Shown one piece after another: positions 24,028 through 36,206 of a stretch of DNA of 64,000 nt (position 1 is its first letter; each line of letters begins with the position of its first letter). The position numbers and the translations under genes were made by a program. This stretch comes from Craterostigma plantagineum (taxonomy: Eukaryota > Streptophyta > Magnoliopsida > Lamiales > Linderniaceae). The stretch lies in assembly GCA_027422505.1 (NCBI GenBank), contig JAPQWV010001401.1, positions 26,754 to 90,753 of the forward strand, in the 5' to 3' direction. The notes below the pieces were generated by a model. It was given only the letters and a program-made list of their open reading frames with translations. It did no database searches and had not been told where the DNA came from.

Positions 24028-25307
24028 CCATTAAGCAAGAACCAACTCCAACCTCTGCGAGGCTGTTAAAGAAAACAATGGATGCTGCCAAGGATACCTT
24101 AGCACTGAAACATTATTACATTACATGTATTGTCCAAATCAAGCAAAAAAAGAGAGTAAGAAAATCTGCGTTTAGAGATATAATAGTGATAGCAAGACCT
24201 CCTCTTTAGCAGTTGGAATACATCCTTTGGAGATGGAATATTCGCAAAGAATAAATCGACCTTTTTCGCTTTTTCCGTGAAACACTCGCCTTCATCATTG
24301 CCATCTTCCTCCAAAATTGGCTTCTCTAAAGAGTCCTTTTCAACGCTCGCATTATTATTCTCCTTTACAAAGAGATGCATGTAAATCGCCGCAAAAACGG
24401 TGATGGCCGCAGAAACCGTAAAAATATGGGCCGTGGATAGCAGTCGAGCAGCTAACGTACCCCCAAAATATGCGCCAAAAGTCGCCCCGTACATGACACC
24501 AAAGGCCGATATGCGCTTCCCCTCTGATACATTGTCAGCCTATATATATATATCTATATATGTGTGAATCGCTATAATATTTTCTTGGTCGTCGAAATCG
24601 ATTAATATTTTCTTCGGCCAAATATATGTGTGAATCACTAACTTTACGTGTCACCATGTTTTATAATGGAAAACTTAGATCACTAAGTAAGGTGTCTGGT
24701 TTTTTTAGGTCACCAGCGAATTTTTCCCGTGAAACTCGCCGGAAATTTCGACGTGACCGATGACACGTCAGCAGCCACGTCGGATTCCCGGCAATTTTCG
24801 TCCGGAGTGGAAAAAAATGAATTACATTACTTAGTGAGCTAATTTTGCAATTACGAAACTTAATGATAAACAAGAGATCCGTAGTTAGTGACCTAATTTA
24901 GTAATTTGACCTTAATTTATTTACCAAGTACGCAGCAGAAATGCACATAACTCCGCCCTGCGTAACCATGGAGATCAAAGTGTTGATAACGCAATACGCA
25001 TAGAAAAAGCTCGCCGTCCTCTTCCAAGCAAGTATAGCTGCAGAGTGCACAAATATAAATTAGGGATTTTTCGGGGACTATTTATTATTCAATTATATAG
25101 AATGATATAGTCGAATGAGTACATCTACATACTCGAGGGAAATATATTGAGAACCAAGAACAATGTGAGCATAGGCGTTCGCCCATAATAAGCGTCGGAG
25201 AGGTTTCCTATAAGCGGTGTCATAATCGCAGATCCTATCCCCAAAACCTGGAATTTAATGTAGTCATTTTCTTAGCTTTATAAATAATCGCTTGACCCCC
25301 TAATACC

Positions 25308-25338
<31 letters not shown>

Positions 25339-25520
25339 ATTTTTATCACCGCTTTTTGGAGGCCAGTAATGTAAATAGCAGCTGAGCATTCGTCTTTGCC
25401 AGGGCAGACGGCGCTGAGTGTGACGTCGGGCATTGCTGGGGTAATCATAAGCACGGCGAAATTCGAAAGGAAAACTGTGAAAAAGAGATGACTCAATCTT
25501 CTTCCCAAATCCTCTTCCAT
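22384..25520 (-). CDS. MFS transporter, MEE15 / hippocampus-abundant-transcript-like, copy B
   Basis: Twelve exons: 25520-25350, 25247-25133, 25037-24925, 24539-24199, 24104-24029, 23940-23854, 23745-23665, 23563-23478, 23343-23302, 23197-23119, 22650-22580 and 22461-22384. They give about 446 residues if one base is restored. The protein parallels copy A, with FFTVFLSNFAVLMITPAMPD, GNLSDAYYGRT, ADNVSEGKRISAFG and YYLKARFHFGKDQFAD. Exon 8 is 86 bases, not the 87 of copy A, and its frame breaks near 23507-23513; one base restores GFFTFLSTPN. Exons 9, 10 and 11 (42, 79, 71) sum to exon 9 of copy A. Introns hold MITEs, a hairpin and several microsatellites, which make this copy longer. Tandem duplicate of copy A on the same strand. 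Confidence 0.87.
22713..23026. mobile_element. Foldback MITE in an intron of MFS copy B
   Basis: About 314 bases between exons 11 and 10 of copy B. The left end (GGAAAATTATAAAAATGG) and the inverted right end (GGCAAAATTATAAAAATGG) are near-identical and continue with CACTAAGTAT. The inside repeats CACTAAGTATG and its complement in both directions, so the element can fold on itself. The target duplication is unclear: TCACTGG lies left and TCACGGG right. It looks like a Mutator or hAT-type MITE without coding capacity. Confidence 0.65.
23035..23090. repeat. Perfect 24-bp inverted repeat with 8-base loop
   Basis: Arms 23035-23058 and 23067-23090 are exact reverse complements; the loop is ttgatcac. 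It begins 9 bases after the right end of the foldback MITE and lies in the same intron, 29 bases from exon 10. Confidence 0.9.
23225..23275. repeat. (TTA)n microsatellite
   Basis: About 17 ATT/TTA units in an intron of MFS copy B. Confidence 0.95.
23979..24022. repeat. (GA)n microsatellite
   Basis: About 22 GA units in an intron of MFS copy B, ending 7 bases from exon 5. Confidence 0.95.
24665..24912. mobile_element. Possible MITE in intron 3 of MFS copy B
   Basis: Ends share GATCACTAAGTAA and its near-complement TTAGTGACCTAA. The GC-richer centre has GACACGTC and CCACGTCGG as inverted words. The vocabulary resembles the foldback MITE at 22713-23026. Boundaries are approximate. Confidence 0.4.
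25313..25338. repeat. (TA)n microsatellite
   Basis: TA run in intron 1 of MFS copy B. Confidence 0.9.
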
Positions 25521-27356
25521 TAATTAGAGAAAAGAATAATCTTCTCCTACTATATGGATTATGATTTATATACTGCTGCTATATAATCCAAGCGCGAGTG
25601 CCATGGAAATATCGTTCTCCTAGTCCTCGCTTGCTTTTTTTTATTTATATTAATTCGATGCGAGGTGGATGAAGCTGATACATCAAAGATTTTTCTAAGT
25701 TTCCATATTTTTGAAGGGCTTTTACAATTAAGGGCCATCATAGTTTAAACTTTGGTTATAGACCACTGTCAGAAAATTCATAATTTTAAGAACCCGATTC
25801 TGCATTACCACTTTATGTTCTGCAGTACCACGTCATTTTCTTTTGTATCACTTCATTGTTCTTCAGTACCACTTCATTGTTCAGCAGTACCACATCATTG
25901 TTTTTCCAGTACCGCTCATTGTTATGCAGTATCGCTTCATTGTTCTGAAATAACACAAAACGATCATCCGATACCAGTTCATACACACTTTATAACACCT
26001 GTGTAAATCTAGGTCCTTATCTCTATATTTTATAAAAACTGAACAAGAGTTTTTTGTGACGGTGTCTGAAATCTATTTTAAAACATCATTTGGGGCCCGT
26101 AATTACACCTATTTTTTTTGCATGCATGAAACACGGGTGTGTGATTTGATGTGTAGAAGATTTTATATTATCTTTTGGCGTATTTTCTCTGGCAATCAAT
26201 TAAGTTGAATAACGTGTAGGACGTAATTGTCAATCAATGCAATATAGATTCGTACGCTAAGTAAAAATTCAACACTTCTCATCAGCGGTGCTCTTAGTTT
26301 TTTCCAATTGTGATTAATTATAAGATATAAACCCTTGTAATTAATAAAGAAAAAGATGGTCCGTCCGCCCGCCCGCATGCATTACAACTTCAAAGAAAAG
26401 AGAAGAGAAATGCATTAGTTCAGTTGGGACCTCACCGTGGTTACAACTCCAACTAAGTTCAACTGTCAACAACTAAATGATGATCGGGCATTAAGATGAC
26501 TAATCTTTCTAATCTGCTTGTATTGTTCTAAGTTCAATTAGTCAAGGAATTTAAAGAGAAATATTTGTTGAAACATTTTAGTCGCTTGTGGGCCAATAAG
26601 ACGAGACGAAAATAGGTACCTCATTGGCTCATAGTCCACGTGTATTATATAAAAACCACATCCTTCTTCCCTTCAATTAAATCGGTGCATTTATGGACTT
26701 ACGATTAAACACGACTTTTGGTTTGGGTTTGCGAGACAGAATATTGGGCTAATATATGGGCTTTATTTACAATTTCTAAACGCTAAGGTACATACACATA
26801 GGCCCATAATAGAACCGTAGTTGGACAGACATCGTTTACTTCCTCACTGATTAATTTAATCGTTGGTGCTCGACGCCCATGAGCTATCGCCGCCTATTTG
26901 GCCATGAGGGGGCACTCATTTTATATTATATGATAATAATAAATATCCCATTCGAAATAAACTCGTTTACTGAAGCTATCGCCTGCCCATTTCATCGTTA
27001 GGAAAGAATTGCAGTATGGCCACTTGGATCTATATAAGATTTATGTACATGGACTGGATAAAAACAGACAAAAACCAAGCTCTCACTTGTTTGGGTTGGA
27101 ACGTGATTGAGACTGCTTTCGAGCTGAATAGGTCCGATAGACATACATACATACATAAAAAAAATATCCAACCAATGATTTTCACAAGGAGACATTTGCC
27201 TTGTTTACGACGGAGACAGCATGTTTATTGCCACATAAACAACATCGCCGTTTTTGTCCCCAACTCTTTCAAGAACTTCATAGCTTCTTCAAAGGCGAAA
27301 AAAAAACCATCAAAAAAGCATTAACCTCATACCTGGGAAGAAGAAAGCAGAGAAAC
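25521..27356. other. Intergenic region before the PP2A B' gene
   Basis: About 1.8 kb. A minisatellite lies at 25799-25946. GGCCCA and TGGGCT words near 26735-26815 resemble site-II promoter elements. I see no gene; open frames near 27016 lack protein character. Confidence 0.5.
25799..25946. repeat. Degenerate 21-bp minisatellite
   Basis: About seven units near TGCAGTACCACTTCATTGTT follow each other with small changes. The open frame through it is just the repeat. Confidence 0.85.
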
Positions 27357-28818
27357 ATGGGCAAACGAACAAATAGCCCATCTTCTTACAGAAAATCTTC
27401 TCCAATGCAGAAACTAAAATCGACGACGCTAAAGTACCTATTCGAACTCGATTCCAAGGAAAGCTCCGTCAACAAGCCCGCCCATACAAACTCCGATCCC
27501 TACGAAATCATTTCCCTTATTTCGTACTGTTCTTACGTCGACGACCCCCTAAACGACCCTTTGGAGTCTTCCTTACAGCAAAATCTCAAGTGCAATAAGC
27601 TCTCAAAGCTCCTATCGATCCTAATATCCCAGCGAAAGCCATTCCCCGACCGAATCCTACCGACCCTCTTCGACATGATATCGACCAACCTCTTCCGGCC
27701 AATTCCGCCGCCGGCCGGCGCCGGCGCCGGCAGCTCCACCGCCGGAATCTGCCCGGACGACGACGACCTGGTGGACAACCCCGAACCTGCCTGGCCCCAC
27801 CTGCAGATAGTCTATGACATCCTCGTACGAACTGTAACTATGGCAGAGACTGAGGTTCTTTCTCCATGCATCGATTTCACCTTCGTTCTCAATCTTCTAA
27901 CCCTATTCCAGTCCGAGGACCTAAGTGAGAGGGAGTGTGCGAAGAACGCGTACCACAAAATATATTCCAAGTTCCACGCCCTGCGATCGTCCATGAGGAG
28001 AGCGATGGGCGACGTTTTCTTGCAGTACGTCTTCGAAGCAGAACAGAGGCATTGCGGGATAGGAGACATGTTGGAGATATGTGGGACGATAATCAATGGC
28101 TTCAGCGTACCTTTAAAGGAAGAGCACAGGCTTTTCTTGACGAGGGTGCTCTTGCCTCTCCACAAGCCGAAAGGCATGAGGGCTTATCACAAGCAGTTGG
28201 CCTACTGCGTTTATCAGTTCGTGGAGAAGGAGCCCATGCTCGGCGTGGTGGTGGTTAGGGGCATACTCAGCCACTGGCCGGAGAGTAACTGTCAGAAGGA
28301 AGTGCTTCTCATCGGAGAGATCGAAGAGCTAGTCGACGGTATGGGGACAGAACAGTACAAGGTATTAGCCCTTCCTCTGTGCAAGAGAATCGGCAAGTGC
28401 TTGACTAGTTGTAATTCCCAGGTAAAAACTATATATAAGCAAAAAAAAAAAAACCCATTTACTGAAACTATCACCTGTCATTCACCTTATTGCTCTGATT
28501 TATCAGGTGGCAGAGAGGGCACTCTACGTATGGAACAATGAGAAGTTTGTGAAGATGGCATCAGAGGCGATCGAAGACGTGTTCCCTATATTAGTGGAAG
28601 GGATGGAGAAAAACCTGAGATGGCATTGGAGTCGAAGCGTTCGCCAGCTCACCGAGAATGTGAAGGAGATGTTGGAGGAGATGGAGCCGAGCCTCTACTC
28701 TGACTGCCTATCGAAGATTGACCTTCGAGATGAAGGAGAAGAAGTGAGAAGGAAGGAGAGGTGGGAGAGGATAGAAATGGCTGCATCGGCCAAATGTATT
28801 CATGGTGTCTGCAATTAA
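27357..28818 (+). CDS. PP2A regulatory subunit B' (B56)
   Basis: Exons 27357-28421 and 28507-28818 join in phase to 458 residues. The B56 HEAT-like core is plain: EPAWPHLQIVYDILVR, LFQSEDLSERECAKNAYHKIY, INGFSVPLKEEHRLFL, KQLAYCVYQFVEKEP and VAERALYVWNNEKF. A variable N-terminus has a Pro/Gly-rich insert (IPPPAGAGAGSS). B' subunits choose substrates and location for the PP2A holoenzyme. Two exons with the junction just before VAERALYVWNN is the usual layout of plant B' genes. No defects are seen. The ATG at 27357 follows a stop-containing leader; longer open frames upstream are not family-like. Confidence 0.95.
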
Positions 28819-29110
28819 CATCAGATGTAGCTATTACACAACGAATAGAATACATATATATGGTACATACTGAACATAAAAAGCCATACAAGACCTTAAT
28901 TACCGCGTGCGACGATAAGTGTGTGTCTGAATTCGAAGGAATAACGGACATCTTACAGCAGAGTCGTAAGGCTGCTGTAAGATCTCAAGTGTTATTCTGT
29001 AAACTCAAACATCATGGGAGATACATAACCAATTTAATTACAAAATCGAGGAACATATTCTGGAAAAAAACTGCGTAAAGGCACGCTCGAAAAGGAACGG
29101 GAAAGCAAAC

Positions 29111-29454
29111 TTATAAAGCATTTCTTGGTCTTTTAACCCAACATGATACGAGTTCACCACACAATACTGCAAAACTAGATGAACTCAATGCTCGAATGCA
29201 GAGAATCTGAAACGAAAAATAAGTGAAAGAAAACTGCTGATGAGGAATCAAATTAAGCTTCGAAGCCCTAAAAGTTCGGCAGGTATTGTACCTCAGTAGC
29301 GAAAATCAGCTGAGCAAAAGCTAAAATGACAAGCAAGCCGTAGTTTCTGAAACAACAACACAGTAAAATCGACTCAAAAACTAATTCAAAACACAGACGT
29401 GAAGCTTCGTTTACTTCATGCTAGCACAGCAACAATACGACCACCAAACCTCAT
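29111..29454 (-). CDS. Possible small hydrophobic membrane protein
   Basis: Three exons can be joined in phase: 29454-29415, 29346-29292 and 29206-29111. From the ATG at 29419 they give 51 residues, starting MKNYGLLVILAFAQLIFATE and ending in a basic tail. A longer start at 29454 (MRFGGRIVAVLA) would give 63 residues but needs one extra base before the second ATG; single-base losses are common in this window. All three junctions have good GT-AG sites and the phases agree. The centre is one strong hydrophobic helix. I do not recognise the family. It could also be a non-coding transcript near the PP2A 3' end. Confidence 0.4.
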
Positions 29455-29720
29455 AAACTTCGATTAAGAATGCCTTCGACGAAAGGATTCTTCTAGCAAT
29501 TCTGCTTATCTCAGTCGAGCTGTGCGATTTTTCGCGTCCAAGCAGAAATGGAGGACTAAAGTTGAGTAACCAAAGCCCAAATTTGTATAAATTCATTAAT
29601 ATTAGTAATAAAACTTCGGTAATAATACGCTAATTAAAATTTTGAACCCTCGCCTTTGCTCGCTTTACTTCTGTGATCTCTTAGCTCAGTACTTGGACCT
29701 ACGATTTTAGAACCAAAGCC

Positions 29721-32700
29721 ATGTCCGCCGCTTCAATGGTGAGCTATATTTCCTTGTTCTTGAATTATGGTTCTCTTTGTTCTCCCTTGACATCATATCG
29801 TTTCGTTCATCCATTTTTTCGAAGGTCGCCCACTTGGTGCGTTTGAATGCTAAGCTAGAGGAAGAAGACGGCAGCTCTTCGAATCCCAAAATACCCCTCA
29901 ATCGAGGTGTTAATTACGTCGGCCGCGATTCTGTCGCCGTCAGCGATAAACGCCTGAGCAGGAGGCACATAGCCGTTAAGTGCTCCGGCGACGGCTCGTC
30001 TGCGCACGTCGACGTTGTACGTATATATGTTGAACAACTTTGAGCTGAGTTGTTATGCCTTTTGTTTTCGTAAAATCCTATGTTGATGCGAAGAGTGGTG
30101 TGTAGGGAGGCGTGAACCCAGTTGTTGTAAGGTCTACTAGCGAGAGGAAGAAGCTTTTTTCCGGCGAAAAATGTGAAATTCGCGCCGGGGATGTCATAGA
30201 GTTGATACCTGGGATTACTTGTTCAAGTTCGTGCCTTTGTCTAAGGACTTGATCGAAACTTCTGTTGACACTAGTCAGAAGAGAAGACTTTCGAATGAGA
30301 ACCTAGATCAGAGTAGAAAGAGAATCCAGAAAATTCCCGAGGACAAAGCTGTAGTTAGAATGCAAAATGTAGTTAATTGCAAGATTCGTTTTCGCTGCTA
30401 TAATGTTGCACGAATTCATGCTGAGTTGCTTTTTCTTATCGTGTGATTCAGGAGGGAATGGTAGCTAATGATGCTGAGAAGCCACAGCATTCTTCTGAGA
30501 ATATACGTCAGTTTCGAGTTTCCATGGAGAAATTGCCTCAGACCTTTAGACTGATGAGAGTGAAAGAATTACCAGAATGGGCCAACAAGAATGCTGTTTC
30601 TATCAGTGATGTGATTCAGGTAAGAGCTATGCGAGCATAATATTAAGGTTTTTGCTTTCTTTTGGAGAAGTTGCAGTCCTCACCATAATGATATCGAGCG
30701 TCTCTATTGAGATCTGTTGCTTTACTAGTTTAGCTAAGTTTTTCTCGTACTCAGCCTTCTATATGTTATATATGCAGGGGAACGTGATTATGGCAGTCCT
30801 TTCGAATTACATGGTGGACCTTGATTGGCTACTTTCTGGTATGTTATTACAGGTTTTTTTAAAGAAGATTTGTGCGATTTTATTTTGGTTCCTTTTCTAT
30901 TGTTTTTAATGTATCATAACTAATCTTTTTTCTTTGCAGCATGTCCAATGCTTAGAACAGTCCCTAATGTTCTAGTTATTCATGGCGAAGGTGATGGGAC
31001 TCTCGAGTATATGAAGGTTGTCTTGTATCTATCCCTATCATTCATAGCCATTTTATTATTTCTTTATCAGTTCTTATATACGATCGTATTCCCTTACGTA
31101 TATTTCTTCTGTCAGAGAACCAAACCTTCGAGCTGGATTCTTCACAAGCCTCCATTGCCCATTTCATTCGGAACGCATCATTCAAAGGCAATGATTCTTG
31201 TCTATCCTCGTGGAGTTCGTGTTATTGTACACACAGCAAACTTAATATGCGTGGATTGGAACAACAAGACACAAGGTTTGTGGATGCAAGATTTTCCATG
31301 GAAAGAAGAAAACAGTTCGGGTTCCACATGCGATTTCGAAAACGACCTGATCGATTATCTAGGAGCGTTAAAGGTTATGTTTTGTATACCAAGAGTTTGT
31401 GATTACAATCTCAGTTTTTTTTTTCCTCTCGCATACATTTATTTTTATATATAATCAATATCGCGAAGCACACTGGAAAAAGGGCACGCTATATTACTTT
31501 TCTCTGTACTACAGAGTGGCATTTTTCTTAATAATAGTGTCTCTTGCTGAATTTATTTGCAGTGGCCTCAATTCAATATTGATATACCAACCATGGGCAG
31601 CTTCACCATAAATCCATCCTTCTTCCGTAAATTTGATTATAGATCAGCTGGGGTAAATGCAACTATTTGATTACGCTTTCAAGTTACATACAATAAAATA
31701 TTCGAAATGCTCTCTATTGTAGCAAATGCTTACAGTTCTTATGTAAATAAAATCTAAACTAAACCAGGTTAGGCTTATAGCCTCAGTCCCTGGATATCAT
31801 TCTGGCTCCAGTTTAAGGAAGTGGGGACACATGAAGCTTCGAACAGTACTCCAAGATTGTACTTTCGATCAGCAGTTTGAGAAATCTCCCCTTATTTATC
31901 AGGTATCTTTTGGCATGTCTCTTTATGTGTAAAAAAAATCATTAGTTAACAGTTTATATATATTTAGACTGAATTTTCGACTACTATCAGAATAAATCCA
32001 GTGTTAGTGAACACAACCACCACACATGCTACAAGTGGTATTTACTAAGAAAGGGGATGTTGTCATAGATATTTACAGTCACAGACACTTTTAGTATACT
32101 AATTCGTGTTAAATATTCAAGTATGGTTGTTTTTTGTGGTGTAGTTTTCTTCGCTCGGTTCTTTAGACGAGAAATGGATGGCTGAGCTGGCAACCTCCAT
32201 GTCAGCTGGAACTACTGAAGACAAAAAGGCTCTTGGTTTGGGGAAGGCCTCGATTATATGGCCAGCAGTGGAAGATGTACGATGTTCTTTGGAGGTAATT
32301 TAATTTTAGTTGAACAATGTTGTGCGAAGATATATTGTTTTTTCTTTCTTTTTTTTTTTGAATTTCCTTCCAATTGTGAATGAAGGGATATGCGGCTGGA
32401 AATGCCATACCAAGCCCTCTAAAGAACGTCGAGAAAGAATTCCTGAAGAAGTATTGGTCGAAATGGAAGGCAAGGCACAGCGGACGTTGGTATGTACTTA
32501 CGCATTTATTCGCAGTTGCTGTCGCAAATTAAATATAAAACGACGTTCTTAATCATTTTAATGGTTGCTTATAATCATTTTCTTTCCTCTCTGTGTTAAA
32601 CGGTAACGTGTATAATTTTGCCTGCAAATTATTCTAGTCGTGCAATGCCTCATATCAAGACATTCACGCGTTATAACGGGCAAAACCTTGCGTAAGAATC

Positions 32701-33487
32701 CTTACGAAATGCAGATTCAAATTCTTTATCACCATTGTTTTCACATTTCAGTTTTTCTAGATTTTGACTGCTCAAACTTGTCTTTTATAAATTATATAGA
32801 TGGCTGCTGCTAACTTCGGCAAACCTCAGCAAAGCTGCTTGGGGAGCTCTTCAGAAGAACAATTCACAGTTGATGATTCGTTCATACGAGGTGAGAAGTT
32901 ATCCCAAGTTATTCTTATTTAGATCAGAATCACGTGCAAGTAAGGCTCTTTTTATTTCCTTTTTCTTTTTCGATCCTGTGATTTGAATTAGCTCGGTGTT
33001 CTGTTTCTGCCTCTCTCTCGGAAATTCGAGCGCCCCTTCTCATGTACAGATAACGTCGTAGAGGTAATAAATCTTGGGAATCTCTTCACTCTGTTTTCAC
33101 ACAAAAACCAATGTATTTGGTGAGAGTTGCTAATAAAATTTTGGACTTTGAAGGATATAAAACCCGCCCAGACGAAGCGAACGAAACTAGTCACCTTGGC
33201 TTGGAAAGGAAAGAAGGAAGACGAAGAAAACAGTGAAGTCATTCAACTGCCCGTGCCTTATGAACTTCCTCCAATACCTTACTCTCGAGGAGGTTTGCTG
33301 ATTAAGACGATCTTTCTAAGATAAATTACAGCTAAGTAATCTGTGTAACATCTCTCTTCAATAGATCATTTGATAAAAATTTATTACAGATGTGCCATGG
33401 TCTTGGGATCGAAGGTATACCGAGAAAGATGTGTATGGTCAGGTTTGGCCCAGGACAGTGAAGCTCTACACAAACCAAGGTGTCTAA
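29721..33487 (+). CDS. TDP1: Tyrosyl-DNA phosphodiesterase 1 with N-terminal FHA domain
   Basis: Sixteen exons: 29721-29738, 29825-30016, 30106-30368, 30452-30619, 30778-30838, 30940-31016, 31116-31373, 31563-31652, 31768-31902, 32145-32294, 32386-32489, 32638-32691, 32800-32890, 32992-33063, 33154-33292 and 33390-33487. They give about 656 residues. The FHA part has [19 protein letters not shown], an arrangement typical of plant TDP1. The two catalytic HKN boxes are FGTHHSKAM...VHTAN and MPHIKTF...[11 protein letters not shown]. The enzyme removes stalled topoisomerase-I peptides from DNA 3' ends in the nucleus. One frame break lies near 30211, where VIELIPG should continue as DYLFKFVPL; one more G in the GGG run repairs it and makes exon 3 fit its phase. 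Confidence 0.93.
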
Positions 33488-33780
33488 CTTTCTTTTTTCC
33501 TTTCTTCTTCTAGAAAGCCTTACCAAAACTATCGAACTCTAACCGTTATTACTATGCCTGATTTATCTGCAATGTAATAACGAGTTTCACGAGTTTCAAG
33601 TTTTAGACTGCGATAAGCCGCAGAGCACAGAAATGAAACTTGAGGCTCAAGAGAAAAGTCCCATAATCAAACCAATGGCGAATAAACCAGCCAAGGGAAT
33701 CGCTTCGACGAATGGTCACAAGAGATTAAATTCTACCTACAGAATAAATAGAAAAGGTCTCAACAACAAACACAGTTTGC

Positions 33781-36206
33781 TCATCTTTCTTCCTCAATCG
33801 AGGATGCTTTCCCAGAATTCTCTCCATCCCCATAACTGTTCAACTCATCGTACATCTTCAAAGCAGCCCTCGAAAATTCCACAGTTGCTTCAAAAACCCT
33901 AGAAAAACCAGTCTGAAGACCATTTAGGGCAATCCTCTCTGTTTCTTGCACGCATGCCCGTGTTTTTCCTTCTCCAAGTCGAGTCTTGTCCTGAAACTGT
34001 CGATCATTTCTCTGCTTTCAGCTACAGACTCAGCCCTATGGTTATCATCAGCCTCCGTGTTCTTGTCTGAGAGCTTATACTCCAAGAACTTGTGTTCAGA
34101 CTTCTGAAACGCCGAAACCTTCTTGTCTAACTCTTTCGACATGGCATCGACTTTCCTCTTTTGTCTTACCTCCTCGCCTTGTTGAACCCACAAGGCTCTA
34201 ACATCCTTAACACAGCTCTTTATAGCAGTTGAGAGAGACTTGTCTGGTAATTTGTTCAGGAAATCCAACCAATCGTAGCAGATTTTGAGAAACGGCGGCC
34301 CATTGGGACGAATCGAGGGAGGAGAAGTTCGCCCCCTCGTGTAAAGCTCAGCCTCGGGCGCTATGAGCTTCGACAGCCATCCATAAAGGGCTGAGACGTA
34401 CGCCTTTTGGGCTGCGATGTACCGCACGAAGCATTCGCACCAATTCAGAAGCTCGGCCTGAAGCTGAAGGGTTGCAAGGCGGTGGGTTTCGTTGCAGAAT
34501 CTACCGTAAGAAGAGCAAGCGAAGGTCTTCACTTCAAAGATGATCTTTCCCTGGGCTTCGTGGGACTCCAACATGGCTTCCCAGGTTGTCTTCATACTGC
34601 ACAGAAGCAGGAAAATGATGTAAGAAGCAATATAGTCTCATCTTTGCACATATTTTTAACTTAAAATTGTACCCTTTGAGCAATTCTTTTATCTGAGGCT
34701 CGAGTTCTTCGTCTCTAAGCTTGTCGATTCGATTCGATATTGTTTCTGCACTTCGAATGGCTACTAGGATTCTGCTGTATAGATCTTTAACTGCAGCTCT
34801 AGTTTTGTCCACCGTAAGCCCATCTCTATCTCCTCTAGCATCTTGGCTTCGAAGATGGTTGCATTTTCTTTCGTATATTCGTCTGATGCTATCTCCATCC
34901 TGCGAATATCGAGATGAAAAAATCAACCAAACAACGGAAAATTAGAACACTTTCCTCTTTTTCTGCCATCAAATTTAGACGAAGTACTTACCTTGACTTC
35001 TTCGTAGAGCTTCTTTTCCCAGGCGTATAACCTCGCCAGCGTAAGAGAATGGCTGCCCGAAGACATACCTCCATAGTCATCGAAGAGATCGTTGCTGAAC
35101 TCTGTCCATGACGAAGAACTCTTCGAACTAGACGCTACTAAACTCTTACACGAAGATGGTGATGAGTGGGACGAAGCACTTCTCCATGTAATAGCTTGGA
35201 TTAGCTTCGTCGAATTTCCTAACATTGGAGAGATGCTACGTACAGCTGAGCAACAGTAACCATGAATTTGATTCTAACAACAAAAACAAAAAACAGAGTA
35301 TATTATTTCACCTTTCAATTCCTCAAGATTAGACTGCAGATGAACACGGTTGCACTCTAACATCTTAGACAGATCCTTGCCAGAATCATAAGCCCTTATG
35401 AAATGATCTTCGATATGCTTCAAAGCTTCCAACATTTCTCTACCTTGTTCAGGCGAATCGATAACGGTCAAGCCATTGTGTACCTCTTCTTCAAAGCTCA
35501 TATAAGGTTGTTGTTCAATTCCCTCTTCAACTCCATCGATACTCTGTTCTGCTAAACTCTGTTTCTTCTCCTTCTCCCACGTCTCTTCTCTCTCCTCTAC
35601 TATCTCCCCTTCTTCATCTTCAAGCTCTGGGATACCCTCCTTTTCTCTAACAGCCCTTAGATCCTCCTCGGAAATCGCGTCGTAAACACGCGCCATCTCT
35701 GTACCTGCGACGCTGGTAAAAGGGTTGAAGAAATCCCAGCCAAAGTCTCTCTGAGGCGAAGGCATTGCATGGCCGTGAGGCATATCCATGTAGAGATATT
35801 CGCAGGCCACCTTCCCATCTCTGCGTTTGCCGTTACTAGCACACGCGCCGTCGAGGGTAGACGGCGAGCTTGTCGACGAACTGCACGGCTCGCAGGGGAC
35901 GGTTTCTTTCGTGGGCTCGGAAGGAGTCTGCTGAAGAAACAGAGGATTTGAAGCCACGCCTTCTTTCTGGGTCGGCGGCGGCGGTGAAGGCGGTGGCAAC
36001 GTGATGTAGAAAGACGGCGGCGAAGAATGGCGAGCGACGAAGAGGTTTAGAGCCGCTGAGACACCGTAGAGAGATTTGCAGTATCTGTAGTGAGCGTCTG
36101 CCAAGGCGTACCTTCTCTCCACGGCTAACTTGAGCTGCTGTTTTCTTTCTCTGCATATCGACACTACTTCCTCTTCTTCTTCTAACCTTGAGGCAACGCA
36201 GCCCAT
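33781..36206 (-). CDS. DUF630/DUF632 protein (NRG2/REL2-like), copy 2
   Basis: Exons 36206-35312, 35245-34992, 34899-34673 and 34596-33781 give about 730 residues with one base restored. The start MGCVASR carries the acylation signal, and DUF630 follows (CRERKQQLKLA...RYALADAHYRY). Then come a proline run, an acidic linker with VREKEGIPELEDE, and the DUF632 half with LYAWEKKLYEEVK, coiled coil and MKTTWEAMLESH. Near 33951 the frame breaks in HGHAC. The alternate frame carries VQETERIALNGLQTGF and runs on to a stop at 33781. An ATG six codons upstream (36224) is less likely, because the Gly-Cys signal follows the second one. Same family and strand as the gene at 3592-5666. Its stop converges on the TDP1 stop, 293 bases apart. 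Confidence 0.88.

Noticed and set aside
27016..27324. 102-codon frame before the PP2A gene
   Set aside because: It overlaps the leader of the B' gene and has no conserved content.
33633..33902. 89-codon plus-strand frame after TDP1
   Set aside because: It lies in the 3' flank of TDP1 and is antisense to the last exon of the DUF632 gene.
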